Part shown: positions 1 to 5,076 of the stretch, in pieces
Layout of the letters: each line of letters begins with the position of its first letter
Numbering within the stretch: the stretch's first letter is position 1
From: Rhodoferax sp.
Lineage (GTDB): Bacteria; Pseudomonadota; Gammaproteobacteria; Burkholderiales; Burkholderiaceae_C
Assembly (NCBI GenBank): GCA_026785765.1
Contig: JAJAZK010000429.1
Span: forward strand, 1 to 5,076
Reading direction: 5' to 3'
Length of the DNA: 5,076 bases
Program-made: the position numbers and the translations under genes
The notes under the pieces: model-generated
Told to the model about the DNA's origin: nothing
Databases searched by the model: none
What the model saw: only the letters and a program-made list of their open reading frames with translations

Positions 1-147
1 CAGCAGGCGCAGCGTGGGAGCCATGCGCGCCACCATCGCGGCGACCCCGCCCTCTTGCAGGAAGGTACGGCTGAGCACGTGGTCGTCGCCGCCAGCCGTT
101 GCTGGTGCGGCCGGGGACGTGGGTTGCGGATCAGGAAATGTGGGCAT
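1..147 (-). CDS. Partial gene of unknown function (N-terminal 49 residues)
   Basis: An open frame starts at an ATG on the minus strand (bases 147-145) and runs off the left edge without a stop, so only the first 49 codons are visible. The peptide begins MPTFPDPQPTSPAAPATAGG, a Pro/Ala/Thr-rich and probably disordered stretch. It continues as a more ordered, amphipathic segment (HVLSRTFLQEGGVAAMVARM). No signal peptide, membrane helix or catalytic motif can be seen in this fragment, and I do not recognise the family. There is no strong Shine-Dalgarno sequence ahead of the ATG, so the start is uncertain. The gene is codirectional with the PhyH gene upstream but separated from it by about 270 bases, so a shared operon is not evident. 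The opposite-strand frame through the same bases looks like an antisense shadow. Confidence 0.5.
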   Translation of the reverse strand, partial: MPTFPDPQPTSPAAPATAGGDDHVLSRTFLQEGGVAAMVARMAPTLRLL

Positions 148-416
148 GGTCTTTGGCTCAGGCTCTATGCTACGCGGTGAGGCACCGGCGCGGGCCGGTG
201 CGCCAGGCCGGGCTACACGCCTTTCAGCCGGCCGACTGCGCCTGGCGTGGGTAGAGCCCGGTGAGGGGCTACGAAACGCGAGGGGTTTACCCGAAGTCGA
301 GGCGGCTTTCAGGTCGGGCGGTGGGCCTGCGGCTGCCAAGGCTGGAGAAACCGGGGACGCCTTGCGCGCGCTGGCGCCTGCCGAGCCGTAACGCCACGCC
401 AAACGGCGCGTCCGCG
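148..416. other. Gene-free spacer with one strong GC hairpin
   Basis: This gap of about 270 bases lies between the stop of the PhyH gene and the start of the left-edge gene. No convincing coding frame was found: the open frames crossing it are compositionally odd and resemble no protein I know. It holds one clear palindrome at 182-201, with an 8-bp perfect stem (GCACCGGC paired with GCCGGTGC) and a 4-base loop. There is no T-tract on either side, so it is not a standard rho-independent terminator. It also lies more than 200 bases beyond the PhyH stop. No promoter with both -35 and -10 elements could be supported. Confidence 0.4.
182..201. repeat. GC-rich hairpin (8-bp stem, 4-base loop)
   Basis: Bases 182-189 are the exact reverse complement of 194-201, with loop GCGG at 190-193. 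On the minus strand it would lie about 35 bases upstream of the ATG at 147, in the likely leader of the left-edge gene. It could affect that transcript or be a chance GC palindrome; no T-tract follows. Confidence 0.4.
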
Positions 417-1226
417 TCAGTGGCCGACCTGTAAATCGTTGCGACCGGTGCGGTCCTTGCCGCGCAGCAGCCACAGCGGCCGGGATGCAAACGCCACCGG
501 CACGCCCGACTTGCCGTCCACAGGATTGAGATCGCGTTCGAACACCGAAGTGCCGGGCATGTAGCGCAGCGCCACGCCGGTACGGCGCTGCGTCGAATGA
601 TTCACCCGCGCACCGTGAATCATGTAGACGTCGTGCATCGACATCTGGCCGCTCTGCAGCTGCAGATCCACCGCGGTCGACACATCGAACGTGGACTCGT
701 CGGCGCGCTGCTGCAACACCAGATCGGTGCGGTCTTCATGCAAATGCGGAAGGCACTGGCGCGCGGCGTGCGAGCCCGGTATCACGCGCAGGCAGCCGTT
801 GTCCGTGGTCGACGGATCGAGTGCGACCCAGACCGTGCAGTTGTCCAGCGGACGGATGGGCCAGTAGTGGCCGTCCTGGTGCCAGGGTGTCTCGTGCCCG
901 TCACCGGCGGGTTTGCAGAACACATGGCAACCCCACAGAAGGATGTCGGGGCCGATGACCTGCTCGACCAGGTCCAGAATGTCGGGATCGTTGGCCAGGT
1001 CAAGGAAATCCTGGTGACCGCGCACGCCCTCGGCATTGGGCGCGCCATTTTGACCCACCACGTGGGCACTGACCAGCTTCTCGGGGCGTACGTCCGGGTT
1101 GTCGCGTATCAGCCGCTCGAGTGAAATACGCAGCTGCTGCACCCGCTGCTCGGGCAGCCGGAACGACGGGATCAGGTAACCCGCTGCACGGTATTGGGTG
1201 GCCTCTGCGGCGCTCAAACGAGCCAT
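417..1226 (-). CDS. Phytanoyl-CoA dioxygenase (PhyH) family protein, Fe(II)/2-oxoglutarate-dependent oxygenase
   Basis: This 269-residue protein is a predicted non-haem iron oxygenase that couples 2-oxoglutarate decarboxylation to hydroxylation of an organic substrate in the cytoplasm. The double-stranded beta-helix core shows the metal-binding facial triad: His116 and Asp118 in the segment WHQDGHYW, and His204 in the segment MIHG. Arg215 lies 11 residues after the distal His, the spacing known for the 2-oxoglutarate-binding Arg of human PHYH. An acidic residue at 118 argues for a hydroxylase rather than a halogenase, since halogenases of this fold have Ala or Gly there. The length is normal for bacterial members. 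The start is well supported: GGAGGA lies four bases before the ATG. The substrate cannot be read from sequence, and bacterial paralogues act on diverse small molecules and acyl compounds. The gene is divergent from the dienelactone-type hydrolase, with an inverted-repeat element beginning about 35 bases upstream of its ATG. That element may have displaced its original promoter. Confidence 0.93.
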   Translation of the reverse strand: MARLSAAEATQYRAAGYLIPSFRLPEQRVQQLRISLERLIRDNPDVRPEKLVSAHVVGQNGAPNAEGVRGHQDFLDLANDPDILDLVEQVIGPDILLWGCHVFCKPAGDGHETPWHQDGHYWPIRPLDNCTVWVALDPSTTDNGCLRVIPGSHAARQCLPHLHEDRTDLVLQQRADESTFDVSTAVDLQLQSGQMSMHDVYMIHGARVNHSTQRRTGVALRYMPGTSVFERDLNPVDGKSGVPVAFASRPLWLLRGKDRTGRNDLQVGH

Positions 1227-1230
1227 GGTG

Positions 1231-1236
1231 TCCTCC
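1231..1236 (-). promoter_or_regulatory. Ribosome binding site of the PhyH gene
   Basis: On the minus strand the sequence GGAGGA lies four bases before the ATG at 1226. It is a near-perfect Shine-Dalgarno match and fixes the start. It sits outside the inverted-repeat element, so the element did not remove translation signals on this side. Confidence 0.8.
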
Positions 1237-1260
1237 AGTCAAGTTAACGTGAAATAACTT

Positions 1261-1281
1261 TCATCCTAGAAACCGCAGTTG
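1261..1281 (+). repeat. Left terminal inverted repeat
   Basis: This is the left arm of the 21-bp perfect inverted repeat, containing CCTAGAAACCGCAGTTG at 1265-1281. Pairing breaks down inward after 1281, where only scattered positions match, and outward at 1260. Confidence 0.85.
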
Positions 1282-1332
1282 GACGCGCCCGAGTGGGCTG
1301 CGATGGGGTGCGCTGGCAAGGCGCGACGACGC

Positions 1333-1350
1333 TGCGGGCTTCTGCCCGCA
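1333..1350. repeat. Internal hairpin of the element (7-bp stem)
   Basis: TGCGGGC at 1333-1339 pairs perfectly with GCCCGCA at 1344-1350 around a TTCT loop. No T-run follows on the plus strand (AAGGAGAAG follows), so it is not a canonical terminator in that direction. It is the strongest of several stems in the element. Confidence 0.6.
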
Positions 1351-1481
1351 AGGAGAAGCAACGCCGCTGGCGTGCGCCAGTGCGGCTCAATCGGGTGCGT
1401 AGCGTGGTCACCATTGAGGTGACTTTGCTGGTGCGCACAAAAGCTGGAGTTCATAAGGCGCATCCAGCGGAAGAAAACGGT

Positions 1482-1502
1482 CAACTGCGGTTTCTAGGAT
1501 GA
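1482..1502 (-). repeat. Right terminal inverted repeat, overlapping a start codon
   Basis: This is the right arm of the 21-bp repeat and the exact reverse complement of 1261-1281. The canonical end (TCTAGG) stops at 1498, and the next base begins the ATG (1499-1501) of the downstream hydrolase. If the repeat is counted as 21 bp, the start codon lies inside it. Confidence 0.85.
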
Positions 1503-2239
1503 TTGAACACCACATCGACATCCCCACCGCCGACGGCGCAATGAACAGCTTCGTCGTGCACCCGGAAGAAGGCGGCCCGCATCCGGTGGTGCTGTTCTAC
1601 ATGGACGCACCAGGTAAACGCGAGGAACTGCATGACATGGCACGGCGTCTTGCGGCCGTGGGTTACTTTGTGGTGCTGCCCAATTTGTACTACCGGCGTG
1701 AGCGCGACTTCTGGCTCAAGGAGCGTACCGAGGCCGCGCTGGCGCATATGTTCACGCTGATGGATTCGCTTGACGCCGCCACAACCGCATGCGATACGCG
1801 GGCCATGCTGCAATTCGTTGACACACAACCACACGCAAACGCGCGCCGCGTCGGCGCGGTGGGTTATTGCATGAGTGGCCCGTTCGTGATGTGGGCCGCA
1901 GCCGCCTTTGCGGATCGCTTGCGTTGCATCGCATCCATTCACGGCGCCAACATGGCGACAGCGGCGACCGATTCACCGCACCGCATGGCGCCCCGGATTC
2001 GTTGCGAAAGTTACTTCGCCTGCGCCGAGATCGACAAATGGGCGCCACCGGCGGACATTGCGCAGTTGCAAGAAGCACTGCAGGCGGGGGGTACGCCGCA
2101 TCGCATCGAGTGGTACCCGGAGGTGGAGCATGGCTTTGTATTTCCGCTGCGCGCGGGCGTCTACAACAGGGCCGCCGCGGAGCGGCATTGGGAGCGCCTG
2201 TTCAGCTTGTTTGCGAGGAATCTGCAGGCGCCAGATTGA
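1499..2239 (+). CDS. Dienelactone hydrolase family protein
   Basis: A 246-residue cytoplasmic alpha/beta hydrolase of the dienelactone hydrolase family, whose classic members open the lactone ring of dienelactone to maleylacetate in chloroaromatic degradation. The Cys-Asp-His triad is visible: Cys124 in GYCMSG, Asp179 in AEIDKW and His211 in VEHGF. The spacing is close to the characterised enzyme (Cys123, Asp171, His202). Asp36 in FYMDAPG sits where the classic enzyme has Glu36, a difference common in the broader family, so the true substrate is open. The length is normal. ATG 1499 is chosen because the N-terminal strand (IEHHIDIPTADG) is typical of the family and a TAA at 1454-1456 closes the frame upstream with no other start between. 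There is no Shine-Dalgarno sequence at a proper distance, because the inverted-repeat element ends at the base before the ATG. The next in-frame ATG, at 1541, would cut off the first strand. Confidence 0.9.
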   Translation: MIEHHIDIPTADGAMNSFVVHPEEGGPHPVVLFYMDAPGKREELHDMARRLAAVGYFVVLPNLYYRRERDFWLKERTEAALAHMFTLMDSLDAATTACDTRAMLQFVDTQPHANARRVGAVGYCMSGPFVMWAAAAFADRLRCIASIHGANMATAATDSPHRMAPRIRCESYFACAEIDKWAPPADIAQLQEALQAGGTPHRIEWYPEVEHGFVFPLRAGVYNRAAAERHWERLFSLFARNLQAPD

Positions 2240-2314
2240 CCTGAGGCGTGTCAGTGACAGTCGTCCTCGCGCTGGTGATGGCATCGGCTGGCGCAGGCTG
2301 GCAACGCCCGCTGC
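2240..2314. other. Convergent intergenic spacer
   Basis: This 75-base gap separates the 3' ends of the convergent hydrolase and GGDEF genes. A bidirectional terminator would be expected here. I see only a tiny TGTCA/TGACA palindrome (2249-2259) and a distant CCTGAG/CTCAGG pair (2240-2245 with 2314-2319), and no T-tract. No rho-independent terminator can be supported. Confidence 0.4.
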
Positions 2315-3933
2315 TCAGGCGCGCTTCTTCTTGTCGGCGTACATCGCGCCGTCCGCACGGTGTGTGAGCGATTCCACGCTGTCCCCCGGGATGGCCGCCG
2401 CCACGCCTACGCTGATGCTGGCCTGCAATCCAGCGGTAACCGATGACCAGTCCCAGGCGCGCACGGCAGCACCAATGCGCGCGCAGACCTGCTGCGCGAC
2501 GCGCAGCTCGGCGTTCTTGAAAACGATCACGAACTCGTCACCGGCCAGGCGTGCCGCCATGTCGTTTTCGCGGATGTGGGATTTAAGGATCTGCCCAATG
2601 CGCTTGAGCACGGCGTCGCCAACCTGGTGCGAGAAGCAGTCGTTGATTTGCTTGAACTGGTCGACATCGATCAGCGCCACGCAGGGCGGCAGGCCGCGCT
2701 CCAGTCCGCTGCGCAACAGCTCGCCGGCGTAGAGTTCGAAGTTGCGCCGGTTCGGGATACCGGTGAGCGCGTCTTCGAGCGACAGCTTCTCCAGTCGCCG
2801 CGAGGTCGCCTCCAGGCGGTGGACACTCTCCTCGCGCTGGCGCAGGTCGACCTGCCACTCAACCACCTTTTCCCGGGTTTCCAGTCCGTCCGAGCGGATC
2901 AGCTGCTCGCGCAGGCGCAAACGGCGCAATTCGTCCAGGGCCTCACCGTTCAAACCCTGGGCGACGTATAGCTGCGACGACAATAAATGCCCCAGGCAGG
3001 CGAGTTGTTCGTGTTCGACTTCGATCGCGATTTCACTCATGCGCGCCGAATGCTGCAAGGCACTGGGCCAGTCGCGCTGCGCCCAGGCTATTTCGGCGCG
3101 CACCCAACTCTCCAGGGCCGCCAACCAGGTGACCGTGCCGTAGCGCCGGGCCCAACCGGCCAGGGCCTCCACATCCAGCAAGGCCTGCCCGATGCGGCCG
3201 TGCCAGCATTGGTCCAGGGCCAGGCCGAACAACAACACGGCCTCGGTCGTCACCTGCGTTCCCAGACTGTCCCCGGAGCTTTCGGCCGCTGCCATAGGGC
3301 CAGTACGGTTTCGCGCAATATGCGCATCTGGTCGAGCGGCGGCAACGCACCGACGTAGTAACGCTCGTAGAACAGCCGGATCACCTCGGTCCACCACTGG
3401 TTGACGCGCGGCTGGAAGGTGCTCAATGCGGGCTGGGCTTTCTCTGCCATATGGATCGCGGTACGCAGCGCCTGCTCGGCCTTTTCGAAACTGTGGCTCC
3501 AGAAGTAGGCAACACCGAGTGCGTTGTATGACAGCACGCTGTGTTCGTCCTTTTCCAGGAACTGGCTCAGACGCACACTGAGCAGGGCGGCTTCCACCGC
3601 CTCTTCGTTGCGCCCCAGATTGATCGACACAAAGGCATGGGTGGTCAGCGCCATGACTTCGCCCGACGTGTCCCCGAGTAGCTGGAAAACCTGGGCGGCG
3701 CGCTGGCTGGCGCGGTGCGCGCGGCGGTAGCGCGACAACATGCGGTCGCAATGCGCCAGGCACAACAGCGCACGCGCCTCAAAGTGCCGGTTGCCGACCG
3801 CCTCAGCCGCCTTGAAGATAGTTTGCGAAGTTTGCCTGCCGGTCTGCACGTCGCCGCGGTCGAGTGCCGCGTGTGCGCTGCGCAGCAGGGCATCGAGTTC
3901 CTTGTCGTGGCGTTCGTGCAAATCGATTCCCAT
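2315..3933 (-). pseudogene. TPR-GGDEF diguanylate cyclase, interrupted by one frameshift
   Basis: Two overlapping minus-strand frames together make one protein of about 539 residues. The 5' part (3933 to a stop at 3250, 227 codons) is helical and TPR-like, with repeats near residues 51-85, 91-125 and 133-165, and has no signal peptide or membrane helix. The 3' frame continues the helical region, then a coiled coil (about 340-385) and a GGDEF domain (about 386-539). That domain carries DALTGIPNRRN, the metal-binding Asp near 423 in IDVDQFKQIND, the signature AGDEF at about 464-468, and an RxxD inhibitory site (RENDM) five residues before it. It should therefore make cyclic di-GMP from two GTP with product inhibition. 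AGDEF variants are known to be active. The frames differ by -1, as if one base were lost near 3250-3290. The start at 3933 has only a weak AGG close by. An internal ATG at 3295 could give a 326-residue C-terminal product. Whether this is a real mutation or a sequencing error is unresolved. Confidence 0.8.
3250..3295 (-). other. Frameshift zone in the GGDEF gene
   Basis: Upstream of this zone the convincing frame reads RILRETVLALWQRP. Downstream, the other frame reads GTQVTTEAVLLFGLALDQCW. The first frame stops at 3250-3252, so the shift must occur before that. A run of four C on the plus strand (3271-3274, GGGG in the gene) is a natural site: one extra G would join the two parts as QRPKAPGDSLGTQV without a stop. 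Confidence 0.7.
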
Positions 3934-4030
3934 AGCCTGATTTTGCTTGAGAATCCAGCCGGACTGAATGCCCGGGCTAAACTGCGCGCCACATCATCAT
4001 GACAATCCGACCGTGGCTGTTTCCCGTCCC
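3934..4030. other. Divergent promoter region between the GGDEF gene and the alpha/beta hydrolase
   Basis: This gap of about 97 bases must hold the promoters of both divergent genes. I looked for sigma-70 elements: TTGAGA at 3947-3952 and TAAACT at 3978-3983 occur on the plus strand but are 25 bases apart, too far for a normal promoter. A short open frame begins at 3999 (see findings). No operator palindrome was seen. Confidence 0.35.
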
Positions 4031-4837
4031 ATGAATGTCTTCGCCGGCTTTGTGTTGTCGATTGCTTTGTTGTATGCAGCGGTGCTCGGGGCCCTGTGGT
4101 TCGGTCAGGAGAAACTGCTGTTTTTCCCAACCGTGCTGCCAACCGATCGCGTTTTGGCCAAGGCGCCGGATATCCGGGAAGTCTGGATCGACGTGCCCGG
4201 TGCACGCCTGAACGCCTTGCACCTGCGCCTGCCCAACCCCAAGGGCGTGGTTTTTTTCCTGCATGGCAACGCGGGCAGCCTGGAGACCTGGTTTGTCAAT
4301 CCGGAATACTACCGGCGTGCGAACTTTGACCTTTTCATGATCGACTATCGCGGTTATGGCAAGAGCAGCGGCCGCATCGAGAGCGAGGAGCAGTTGCGTG
4401 CAGACGTGCGTGCCGCGTGGGCGTCCGTTGCGCCGCAGTACGAAGACCGCAAGCGGGTGTTGTACGGCAGGTCGCTCGGTACCGGCCTGGCCGTGGGCCT
4501 GGCGGCCGAAATGTCCACCACCCCGGCGCCGGATTTGACCGTGCTGGTTTCTGCGTACACCAGCATGGCAGCGCTGGCCAGGGAGCATTACCGCTGGGTG
4601 CCGCAGTTTCTGTTGCGCTACCCGATGCGCAGCGATGTCTTGATCGGCCAGGTGCGTGGCCCGGTTTTGCTGATCCATGGCGAACGCGACCCGCTCATCG
4701 CGCCGAGCCACAGCGATGCCCTGCGCGCGCTGATGGCGGACGCGACCGTGGCGGCTATCTCTGGGGCGGGCCACAACGACTTGCAGGAATTCGACGACTA
4801 CCTTCGCGCCCTCGAACGCGCACTGGCGGCATTGTGA
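4031..4837 (+). CDS. Membrane-anchored alpha/beta hydrolase (Bem46/YfhR-like)
   Basis: From ATG 4031 this is a 268-residue serine hydrolase of unknown substrate. Residues 4-24 (FAGFVLSIALLYAAVLGALWF) form one hydrophobic helix directly before QEKLLFFP, the usual arrangement in Bem46/YfhR-type hydrolases. It probably acts as an uncleaved anchor holding the catalytic domain at the inner membrane. The catalytic elements are in order: oxyanion segment HGNAGS (78-83), IDYRGYGKSSG (about 104-114), nucleophile Ser148 in YGRSLGTG, acid Asp220 in HGERDPLI, and His248 in GAGHND. The frame is open upstream to an ATG at 3968, which would add a 21-residue polar extension (MPGLNCAPHHH...). I prefer 4031 because the hydrophobic helix then begins at the N-terminus. 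GTG 4013 is another candidate. None has a clear Shine-Dalgarno sequence, so the start is uncertain, though the family call is firm. Esterase or thioesterase activity is possible but not shown. Confidence 0.88.
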   Translation: MNVFAGFVLSIALLYAAVLGALWFGQEKLLFFPTVLPTDRVLAKAPDIREVWIDVPGARLNALHLRLPNPKGVVFFLHGNAGSLETWFVNPEYYRRANFDLFMIDYRGYGKSSGRIESEEQLRADVRAAWASVAPQYEDRKRVLYGRSLGTGLAVGLAAEMSTTPAPDLTVLVSAYTSMAALAREHYRWVPQFLLRYPMRSDVLIGQVRGPVLLIHGERDPLIAPSHSDALRALMADATVAAISGAGHNDLQEFDDYLRALERALAAL

Positions 4838-4865
4838 GCGCCGCCGGGCCGCCCCCAAGGCGCTC
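4836..4865 (+). terminator. Possible hairpin terminator overlapping the hydrolase stop codon
   Basis: GAGCGCC at 4836-4842 pairs perfectly with GGCGCTC at 4859-4865 around a GC-rich 16-base loop. The left arm begins within the TGA stop. There is no T-tract after the stem, so intrinsic termination is doubtful; it may instead stabilise the 3' end or be chance. Confidence 0.3.
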
Positions 4866-4933
4866 GCTACCGCAGTCGTCAGGCGAAGGTATACCGGCAA
4901 GCCGTGTGGCGGAGCGTGTCGGATCGGCATGGG

Positions 4934-4939
4934 TACACT
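4934..4939 (+). promoter_or_regulatory. Tentative -10 element for fhs
   Basis: TACACT, a 4 of 6 match to TATAAT, lies about 31 bases before the GTG start at 4970 in a locally AT-richer stretch. No recognisable -35 hexamer lies 16-18 bases upstream, so this is weak. Transcription could instead continue from the hydrolase gene 132 bases upstream. Confidence 0.2.
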
Positions 4940-4958
4940 AATTCGGCATCAGAAAACC

Positions 4959-4964
4959 AAGGAG
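4959..4964 (+). promoter_or_regulatory. Ribosome binding site of fhs
   Basis: AAGGAG is a full Shine-Dalgarno core followed by a five-base spacer to a GTG codon. It decides the GTG at 4970 as the start, in agreement with the family N-terminus. Confidence 0.8.
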
Positions 4965-4969
4965 ACAGC

Positions 4970-5076
4970 GTGGCCCTATCAGACATTGACATCGCCCAGG
5001 CGGCAACCCTCAAGCCCATCCTGCAAATTGCGCAGGAGCGTTTGCGGATCCCGCTCGAGGCCCTGGAGCCCTATGG
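4970..5076 (+). CDS. fhs: Formate-tetrahydrofolate ligase, N-terminal fragment
   Basis: The frame opens at GTG 4970 behind a strong AAGGAG and runs off the right edge after 35 codons. The peptide (MALSDIDIAQAATLKPILQI, then AQERLRIPLEALEPYG) matches the conserved start of formate-tetrahydrofolate ligase, in which DIxIAQ, the KPI segment and the LEPYG motif come before the P-loop region. The enzyme uses ATP to condense formate with tetrahydrofolate, giving 10-formyl-tetrahydrofolate in cytoplasmic one-carbon metabolism. All ATP-binding and catalytic residues lie beyond the window, so integrity cannot be judged. The residues RLRIPLEALEPYG differ a little from the RLGIP form I remember in relatives. 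The gene follows the alpha/beta hydrolase on the same strand after 132 bases. It is probably its own transcription unit, but the upstream promoter evidence is weak. Confidence 0.88.
   Translation, partial: MALSDIDIAQAATLKPILQIAQERLRIPLEALEPY

Larger units (their letters stand above)
1261..1502. mobile_element. MITE-like element with 21-bp perfect terminal inverted repeats
   Basis: Bases 1261-1281 are the exact reverse complement of 1482-1502. If the element proper begins at CCTAGA and ends at TCTAGG it spans 1265-1498 (234 bp). Outside that core, TCAT on the left and ATGA on the right extend the symmetry to 21 bp. Termini of the form CCTAGA resemble those of IS1380-family elements such as ISEcp1; this is recalled knowledge, not a search. 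The interior has no transposase frame but carries several hairpins: 1333-1350 (7-bp stem, loop TTCT), 1367-1380 (6-bp stem, CTGGCG/CGCCAG), 1407-1423 (6-bp stem, GTCACC/GGTGAC) and 1443-1468 (6-bp stem, long loop). Length, perfect ends and lack of coding capacity fit a non-autonomous element mobilised in trans, or an internally deleted IS. No clear target-site duplication is seen; the flanks share at most two bases. Confidence 0.75.

Noticed and set aside
14..391. Plus-strand open frame of 125 codons at the left edge
   Set aside because: Its Gly/Ala/Arg-rich translation has no recognisable motif, and part of it lies antisense to the more plausible minus-strand partial gene. GC-rich DNA often gives such open frames by chance.
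597..1124. Plus-strand open frame of 175 codons
   Set aside because: It is entirely antisense to the PhyH gene, which has the full metal and cosubstrate ligands and a strong ribosome binding site.
1265..1498. Small proteins encoded inside the inverted-repeat element
   Set aside because: Frames of 60-70 codons occur on both strands but have no transposase-like DDE motif or similarity I recognise, and none has a good ribosome binding site.
2240..2319. Bidirectional terminator between convergent genes
   Set aside because: The only complementary arms are either too close to form a loop or about 70 bases apart, and no T-tract follows on either strand.
3250..3295. Programmed -1 ribosomal frameshifting in the GGDEF gene
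   Set aside because: No canonical X XXY YYZ slippery heptamer and no clear downstream stimulatory stem are visible; only a GGGG run is present. A simple one-base indel or sequencing error is more economical.
3947..3983. Sigma-70 promoter from TTGAGA and TAAACT
   Set aside because: The two hexamers are 25 bases apart, well beyond the usual 16-18, so they cannot work together as a normal promoter.
3977..4930. Long minus-strand open frame of 317 codons
   Set aside because: It is antisense to the alpha/beta hydrolase, which has a full set of catalytic motifs. Its own translation is rich in His, Arg and Gln without domain features, as expected of an antisense shadow.

Overview
The window is GC-rich bacterial chromosome, most likely from a betaproteobacterium of the order Burkholderiales. 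That placement is an inference from the look of the proteins: the N-terminus of a formate-tetrahydrofolate ligase at the right edge, a dienelactone-hydrolase-family protein, and the overall base composition. No rRNA, tRNA, CRISPR array, integrase or transposase gene is visible.

Layout, left to right. A short gene of unknown function runs off the left edge on the minus strand (147 to 1). After about 270 gene-free bases comes a complete minus-strand phytanoyl-CoA-dioxygenase-family (PhyH) oxygenase (1226-417). It is divergent from a plus-strand dienelactone-hydrolase-family protein (1499-2239). The space between these two genes is almost filled by a 234-242 bp element with perfect 21-bp terminal inverted repeats and internal hairpins. 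It resembles a MITE or an internally deleted insertion sequence, and its right end touches the hydrolase start codon. Next, convergent with the hydrolase, is a minus-strand TPR plus GGDEF protein (3933-2315), a predicted diguanylate cyclase whose reading frame is broken once, near 3250-3290. Divergent from it is a membrane-anchored alpha/beta hydrolase of the Bem46/YfhR type (4031-4837). The window ends in the first 35 codons of formate-tetrahydrofolate ligase (GTG at 4970, strong ribosome binding site).

The genes do not form one obvious pathway. The PhyH oxygenase and the dienelactone-type hydrolase could be a divergent catabolic pair, but only their position suggests this. The GGDEF protein would make cyclic di-GMP if its frame were intact, and fhs belongs to one-carbon metabolism.

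Two items merit a second look. One is the small inverted-repeat element, which has apparently replaced the 5' region of the hydrolase gene and separates the two divergent genes. The other is the single frameshift that splits the sensory and catalytic halves of the GGDEF protein. I do not see convincing evidence of a new defence, mobile or regulatory system beyond these.
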